DNA from: an uncultured Blautia sp.
Lineage (GTDB): Bacteria; Bacillota; Clostridia; Lachnospirales; Lachnospiraceae
Length of the DNA stretch: 64,000 bases
Reading direction: 5' to 3'
NCBI RefSeq assembly: GCF_947654165.1
Contig: NZ_CANTKB010000009.1
Coordinates: 1-64,000, forward strand
The notes under the pieces were generated by a model that searched no databases, was not told the origin of the DNA, and was given only the letters and a program-made list of their open reading frames with translations. Positions 60,342-64,000 of the stretch are shown here, one piece after another (the first letter of the stretch is position 1; each line of letters starts with the position of its first letter). Made by a program: the position numbers and the translations under genes.

Positions 60342-61010
60342 ATGATAAAAGCAGTGATTTTTGATATGTATGAGACTTTAATTACTCATTATGAATGTCC
60401 TCTTTATTTTAGTGCAGAAATGGCAGAAGATGCAGGAATTCCAGCAGAAAAATTTCAGGAATTATGGAGAACTACTGCCAGGGACAGAACCATAGGGAAA
60501 ATGTCATTTGGAGAAATTATTCAGAGAATTTTGCAAGAAAACAACATGTATTCGGAAGAAAGGTTTCAGGCCATCGTAGATAGACGAATTTGGACAAAAG
60601 AAGAAACTTTCAGGCATTTGCATGAGGAAATCATACCTATGCTGGAGAAACTGAAAGAAAAAGGGATTTTGCTAGGATTAATCAGCAATTGCTTTTCAGA
60701 AGAGGCAGAGGTGATCAAAAAAAGCATACTATATCCATATTTCAATGCATCTTGTCTGTCTTATGAAGAAGGACTGCAAAAACCAGATTCTGCAATTTTT
60801 CAACGCTGTATGGAGCGGTTGCAAGTTCAAGCAGAGGAATGTCTGTATGTGGGTGACGGCGGAAGTGGTGAGCTAGAAGCAGCACAAAAACTTGGTATGA
60901 AAGCAGTTCAGGCAACTTGGTATTTAAAGGCTCACCCTATTCAAATGTCGAAAAGAAAAGAAGATTTTGAACAGATTGAGAGTCCTGTGAACCTTTTTGC
61001 ACTAGTTTAG
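60342..61010 (+). CDS. HAD-family hydrolase
   Basis: 222 residues: motif I VIFDMYETLITHY (Asp8, normally DxDxT; here the second Asp is replaced, DMYET), motif II LISNC, motif III Lys in GLQKPDSAIFQ, motif IV YVGDGGSGELEAAQKL. The cap is C1 type. A phosphatase-like enzyme; the Tyr in place of the acid Asp at motif I suggests a phosphonatase- or dehalogenase-like activity, or loss of some phosphatase power. Substrate unknown. Confidence 0.9.
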   Translation: MIKAVIFDMYETLITHYECPLYFSAEMAEDAGIPAEKFQELWRTTARDRTIGKMSFGEIIQRILQENNMYSEERFQAIVDRRIWTKEETFRHLHEEIIPMLEKLKEKGILLGLISNCFSEEAEVIKKSILYPYFNASCLSYEEGLQKPDSAIFQRCMERLQVQAEECLYVGDGGSGELEAAQKLGMKAVQATWYLKAHPIQMSKRKEDFEQIESPVNLFALV

Positions 61011-61012
61011 TA

Positions 61013-61045
61013 TTGGCACTCCACTACCTGGTGGGGTGCCAATAT
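61013..61045. terminator. Terminator after the HAD gene
   Basis: TTGGCACTCCAC and GTGGGGTGCCAA (one mismatch) around TACCTG, flanked by T-rich sequence on both sides; also serves the leftward Rpn remnant. Confidence 0.75.
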
Positions 61046-61047
61046 GT

Positions 61048-61317
61048 TTAAAGTTTTCCGTATTGCTCAATGTATTGTTCGGCTTCTTCCATAGAAAGAG
61101 AAAATCCATTGGTTAATCTTTCCAGAAGCTGCTCTTTAGGGAGTTGTAGTTCTGCATAGGTGCGGATTATCTCACGTATGCCAGTTTGAATACCGGTTTG
61201 TATGCCAGTTTGGATTCCATCCTGTACTCCGGCTGTATGTCCTTTTTTCCAGGAATCTTCTTTTAAGAATTCACGGAATTCGTTTTCATCATATTCTGTT
61301 AAAATCATATCTATCAC
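61048..61317 (-). pseudogene. Tail of an Rpn-type nuclease/transposase
   Basis: 89 residues equal to the C-terminal part of Rpn PD-(D/E)XK nuclease-family transposases: EYDENEFREFLKEDSWKKGH, then a run of GIQTGIQTGIQTGI-type four-residue repeats, then LPKEQLLERLTNGFSLSMEE and EQYIEQYGKL. The nuclease domain (~230 residues) is missing. The repeated 12-base unit in the DNA makes this spot prone to slippage. Preceded by a ribosome binding site (GGTGAT only), so expression is uncertain. Confidence 0.65.
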
Positions 61318-61424
61318 CTCGGCCCTGTTTTACGCAATATTTCAGACAGGATACCTTTTGAAATGCATTCATTAATTATAGAATCAGTATAACAGATTAG
61401 AAAGAAAACACAAGGACAAATTTC

Positions 61425-61453
61425 TTGTGTGAAAGGACAAAATTCATTATAAT
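61425..61453 (+). promoter_or_regulatory. Promoter of the AAA ATPase gene
   Basis: TTGTGT (61425-61430) and TATAAT (61448-61453), 17 bases apart, about 120 bases before the start. The rest of 61318-61573 holds no gene. Confidence 0.6.
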
Positions 61454-61573
61454 AGCTATACAGAACCATACGATTCTGCAACTTTAGAAATTTTTTAGAA
61501 AAAGCAAAGGATAATCTTTCGTTTCACTTGTTATCCTGGCTTTATGCATTCAGGAAAGTTTAGAGGAATTCCA

Positions 61574-62287
61574 ATGAGCACACCATTTATCAGGGGATTT
61601 TCCATTGATTGGAGTAAGATCAGTCCCTATAGTTATTTGAGGAAAATAGAAGCCTTGCAAGGAGTAAACAGCCTTGCATTTACCAGTCCGATCACCTTTT
61701 TCGTGGGGGAAAACGGAACCGGGAAATCGACCTTGTTAGAGGCACTTGCCATTGCAGCAGGATTTAATCCGGAAGGAGGTACCAAAAACTATCGTTTTTC
61801 TACTTTTGATTCTCATTCCGAATTAAATGAAGCCATCCGGCTGGTAAGAAGTTATCAAAAGGAAGGCTGGGGATATTTTTTAAGAGCAGAGAGTTTTTAT
61901 AATGTGGCAACCAAAGAATTGGATTATGCAGACTTTGAACATCCGTCAAAAAGATATCATGAAAAATCCCATGGGGAAAGTTTCCTGGAAATTGCACAGG
62001 AGCAATTTCGTCCACACGGATTATATCTGTTGGACGAGCCGGAAGCAGCATTGTCGCCCCAGAGACAATTAACACTGCTTATGGATATCCACGAGTGTGT
62101 AAAAGAGGGCTCTCAATTTATCATTGTGACGCATTCTCCGATCTTACTGGGAATGCCGGGAGCCGGAATCCTGACTTTTGATGAAGGCAGATTGCACACA
62201 TGTGCATACGAAGATACCAGCAGTTATCAGGTGATGGAACTATATATCAATAACCGGAAACAGCTTCTGAAAAAATTGCTGGAATAG
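61574..62287 (+). CDS. ABC-type AAA ATPase (YbbA/AAA_23-like)
   Basis: Start chosen at ATG 61574 after AGAGGAA; 237 residues (an ATG at 61544 adds ten). Single ABC-ATPase fold without membrane part: Walker A FVGENGTGKSTLLEALA, signature-like region KSHGESFLEI, Walker B LYLLDEPEAALSPQRQL, and H-loop IIVTHSPILL. Matches the stand-alone AAA family proteins with DEPEAALS; related to SMC/OLD-type ATPases more than to transporters. Role unknown. Followed 2-26 bases later by a truncated VanZ gene. Confidence 0.9.
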   Translation: MSTPFIRGFSIDWSKISPYSYLRKIEALQGVNSLAFTSPITFFVGENGTGKSTLLEALAIAAGFNPEGGTKNYRFSTFDSHSELNEAIRLVRSYQKEGWGYFLRAESFYNVATKELDYADFEHPSKRYHEKSHGESFLEIAQEQFRPHGLYLLDEPEAALSPQRQLTLLMDIHECVKEGSQFIIVTHSPILLGMPGAGILTFDEGRLHTCAYEDTSSYQVMELYINNRKQLLKKLLE

Positions 62288-62288
62288 G

Positions 62289-62696
62289 AAAAAGGAGCAG
62301 ATAAATTATCTGTTGTTTTCCGGTGAGGTTGCTGTGATTCCCTATCTGTTGAATATTGTCATGTTTCTTCCGCTTGGGTTTCTTGTACCGCTCATATGGA
62401 AACAGATGGCGAATCTTATCCGCATATTGGAGCTTGGGCTGGGATTTTCCCTTTTTATCGAAATCAGCCAGCTATTGAATAACAGAAGTACGGATATTGA
62501 TGATTTGCTGATGAATACCTTAGGGGCATTATCAGGCTATCTTTTGTACCGGATATGGACAAAGTGGACAGGTGGAAAAACACAGGTAGCTCAGACACCA
62601 TTTGCAGAATTGCCGCTTTATATGGCGGTTGTCTTTGCTGGAAGATTTTTCTTTTTCAATGAGCAGGGATTTGCAGGACTGATTTATGGATTTTAA
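62289..62696 (+). pseudogene. VanZ-like protein, N-terminus missing
   Basis: The frame is open from 62289 and reads INYLLFSGEVAVIPYLLNIV, MFLPLGFLVPLIW, ELGLGFSLFIEISQLLNNRS and TDIDDLLMNTLGALSGYLLY, the C-terminal two thirds of VanZ-family membrane proteins with the Gln-Asp-Asp core. The usual first membrane helix and start are absent; the TTG at 62313 is inside the second region. It could still be made from TTG 62313 with AAAAAGGAG upstream (127 residues). Family members influence lipid II or teicoplanin response. Confidence 0.7.
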
Positions 62697-62737
62697 GATT
62701 TTCTGTTGGAGTTGTATCAGTTGATAAGGGGGATTAT

Positions 62738-63511
62738 ATGGCACTTAGAAAGAATGAGATACCGATTTTAGAGTACGATGACAGCCCATCTGCGGTTGTC
62801 ATGCCGACACATGAAAATCTGGATATTCAGCTTCCTAAAAAGGCGGTATTTGCTTTTTTAGGAGATGTTATTGAGCAATATGCCAGTGCAGTAAACGCAG
62901 AAAAAACAGCAGAATTTGTCTCCATTACAAAGAAATATCCGGTTTATACTATAGACTACAAAGGAGAAAAAATTTGTTTCTGTCAGGCACCGGTGGGTGC
63001 AGCAGCTTCTGTGCAGATTTTAGACTGGCTTATTGGATACGGAGTAGAAACGGTCATATCAGCAGGCTCCTGCGGTGTTCTGCAAAATCTGGAAGAAAAT
63101 GTATTTCTGGTTCCCAGGAAGGCATTGAGAGATGAAGGGACTTCTTATCACTACTTACCGCCCTCCAGATACATAGATTTGGACCCACGGGTATTATCTT
63201 CTATCGAGAAAACATTTCAGAAGCGGAATATCCCGTATCTGGAGTGTACGACCTGGACGACAGACGGATTTTACAGAGAAACCAGAGAAAAAGTTGCATA
63301 TAGAAGGCAGGAAGGCTGTATGACAGTGGAAATGGAATGTGCGGCTTTGGCAGCCTGTGCCAGCTTTCGGAAGATTGCTTTTGGTCAGATTTTATTTACA
63401 GCAGATACTCTGGCAAATATGGATGCTTACGATGAAAGAAACTGGGGAGGAGAATCTCTGGAACAAGCACTGTATCTCTGCTTCGATATCGCACATGAGA
63501 TTCTCCTATAA
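62738..63511 (+). CDS. Nucleoside phosphorylase (uridine phosphorylase-like)
   Basis: 257 residues. CQAPVGAAASVQILDWLIGY and VETVISAGSCGVLQN form the phosphate/nucleoside region; TTWTTDGFYRETREKV, CMTVEMECAALAACASFR (the VEMEC motif that binds ribose) and ILFTADTLANMDAYDERNW complete the PNP/UDP family core. It cleaves a purine or pyrimidine nucleoside with phosphate. Complete. Its last six bases overlap the convergent gene at the window end, whose 3' part contains a hairpin that could stop this transcript. Confidence 0.93.
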   Translation: MALRKNEIPILEYDDSPSAVVMPTHENLDIQLPKKAVFAFLGDVIEQYASAVNAEKTAEFVSITKKYPVYTIDYKGEKICFCQAPVGAAASVQILDWLIGYGVETVISAGSCGVLQNLEENVFLVPRKALRDEGTSYHYLPPSRYIDLDPRVLSSIEKTFQKRNIPYLECTTWTTDGFYRETREKVAYRRQEGCMTVEMECAALAACASFRKIAFGQILFTADTLANMDAYDERNWGGESLEQALYLCFDIAHEILL

Positions 63512-64000
63512 GCCAAGCATAAATACATACCAGAACTGACGGAGGGAACTGCTGTTTTTCAGCAGTTTTTTTCGATAGATGCTGTAATGATGTCTCAGCT
63601 CCCTTATCTGAGATTTTGAGGGCTTTTCCTGTCCAAAAGCGAAGGCTTCGGCCTGCCGGTACAAGGTCAGAAAGAGCTCTTTTTCTGTTTCCGGCAGATT
63701 TTCCGTAAACAGTTGGAAAAATGCATGGTCAGAAAGTCCTGTGCAGGAGAGACCGTAAAGCTTTTCCCAAAGAGCAAGCAGGCTTCGGAAGATCGTCTCA
63801 AAACAATCGTAGGAAGAGACAGAGAAGTAGCCAAGGTGTTTTCTGAAGCAAAGAATTCTCCACAAAAGAAGACCGGCACAGAGGATCGAAAGTCCTGCTG
63901 TAATCGAAAAAATCACACGGAAAACGGAGAAAAGAGAGGCACCTATCTGGGCAGATACGCTCTCCTGCTTTGGGTCAGGAGCCTCTTGCGGAGTGTTTTT
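63506..64000 (-). CDS. Partial membrane protein, C-terminal part (continues past the window)
   Basis: The frame is open from the window edge to a stop at 63506, giving at least 164 residues; the window cuts its start. Sequence: Pro/Glu-rich linker, a membrane segment (VFRVIFSITAGLSILCAGLL), then a cytoplasmic helical domain FETIFRSLLALWEKLYGLSC, FTENLPETEKELFLTLYRQA, RELRHHYSIYRKKLLKNSSS. This layout is like the DUF4129 ends of TgpA-type transglutaminase membrane proteins. Assignment is tentative because the catalytic part is not visible. Confidence 0.6.
   Translation of the reverse strand, partial: KNTPQEAPDPKQESVSAQIGASLFSVFRVIFSITAGLSILCAGLLLWRILCFRKHLGYFSVSSYDCFETIFRSLLALWEKLYGLSCTGLSDHAFFQLFTENLPETEKELFLTLYRQAEAFAFGQEKPSKSQIRELRHHYSIYRKKLLKNSSSLRQFWYVFMLGL
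63547..63572 (+). terminator. Terminator inside the convergent gene
   Basis: AACTGCTG and CAGCAGTT pair exactly around a five-T loop, followed by more T. It lies 36 bases after the nucleoside phosphorylase stop, within the 3' coding end of the leftward gene. Confidence 0.75.

Overview
The window looks like a chromosome segment of a gut Firmicute of the Lachnospiraceae type (Blautia-like at best guess). The grounds are Clostridia-style genes and signals: a T-box leader before thrS, an infC-rpmI-rplT operon with an AUU start for infC, an EFR1-type ferredoxin, rnfC, paired ABC exporters, AGGAGG ribosome binding sites and moderate GC. No rRNA, tRNA or CRISPR array was seen.

Layout. (1) Positions 1-2990 are mobile debris: a ParE-type toxin cut at its 3' end with its small antitoxin, an XRE regulator, truncated IS1182 and IS66 transposases, and a Spo0A-C-like gene with an in-frame TGA. 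(2) Positions 2990-10131 hold a signalling block: a small HTH protein, a 7TM-type sensor, a separate cytoplasmic PAS histidine kinase, a NarL-type response regulator, a stand-alone receiver-like protein, a solute-binding lipoprotein and a membrane-anchored LuxR-type regulator. (3) Positions 10368-24329 hold a long same-strand series of zinc-ribbon, SPFH, DUF4428-like, TPM-domain, TMEM43-like and lipoprotein genes. Its core resembles the Bacillus subtilis ydjG-ydjH-ydjI membrane-stress module, but no pspA is present and the setting differs. I think regions 2 and 3 form one envelope-sensing and response locus, and it is the best candidate here for an under-described system.

(4) Positions 24381-31370 are a second mobile zone: a nonsense-mutated XRE gene, a sigma-like protein with a foreign tail, an IS1182/TOTE primase-helicase chimera that stays open across two rearrangements, a DUF6155-like protein, a flavodoxin, a frameshifted small gene, an ICE-type HTH protein and an internally deleted IS1182 element. 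(5) Positions 31651-45860 are mostly ordinary chromosome: GH13 glucosidase, a regulator convergent with a YfcC transporter/M20 peptidase pair, a SEC-C protein, a YdcF protein, T-box-thrS, a DUF1540 protein, an NSS transporter, infC-rpmI-rplT and EFR1. (6) Positions 45958-48351 are a run of truncated core genes (response regulator, asnB, rnfC, a membrane protein) joined at deletion junctions; either real decay or an assembly fault. (7) Positions 48401-64000 hold apbE, a polysaccharide deacetylase, rarA, a MATE transporter, aroK, a MarR-controlled heterodimeric ABC exporter, and small metabolic or accessory genes, ending in a partial membrane protein.

How the genes may work together: the split sensor/kinase/regulator probably sets expression of the receiver-like, lipoprotein and membrane-LuxR genes (a NarL-like inverted heptamer lies before them), and the membrane LuxR may in turn control the zinc-ribbon/SPFH genes, before which three related GTAGAC-type elements sit. 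These regulatory links are inferences. Function calls rest on reading motifs by eye; no database search was run.
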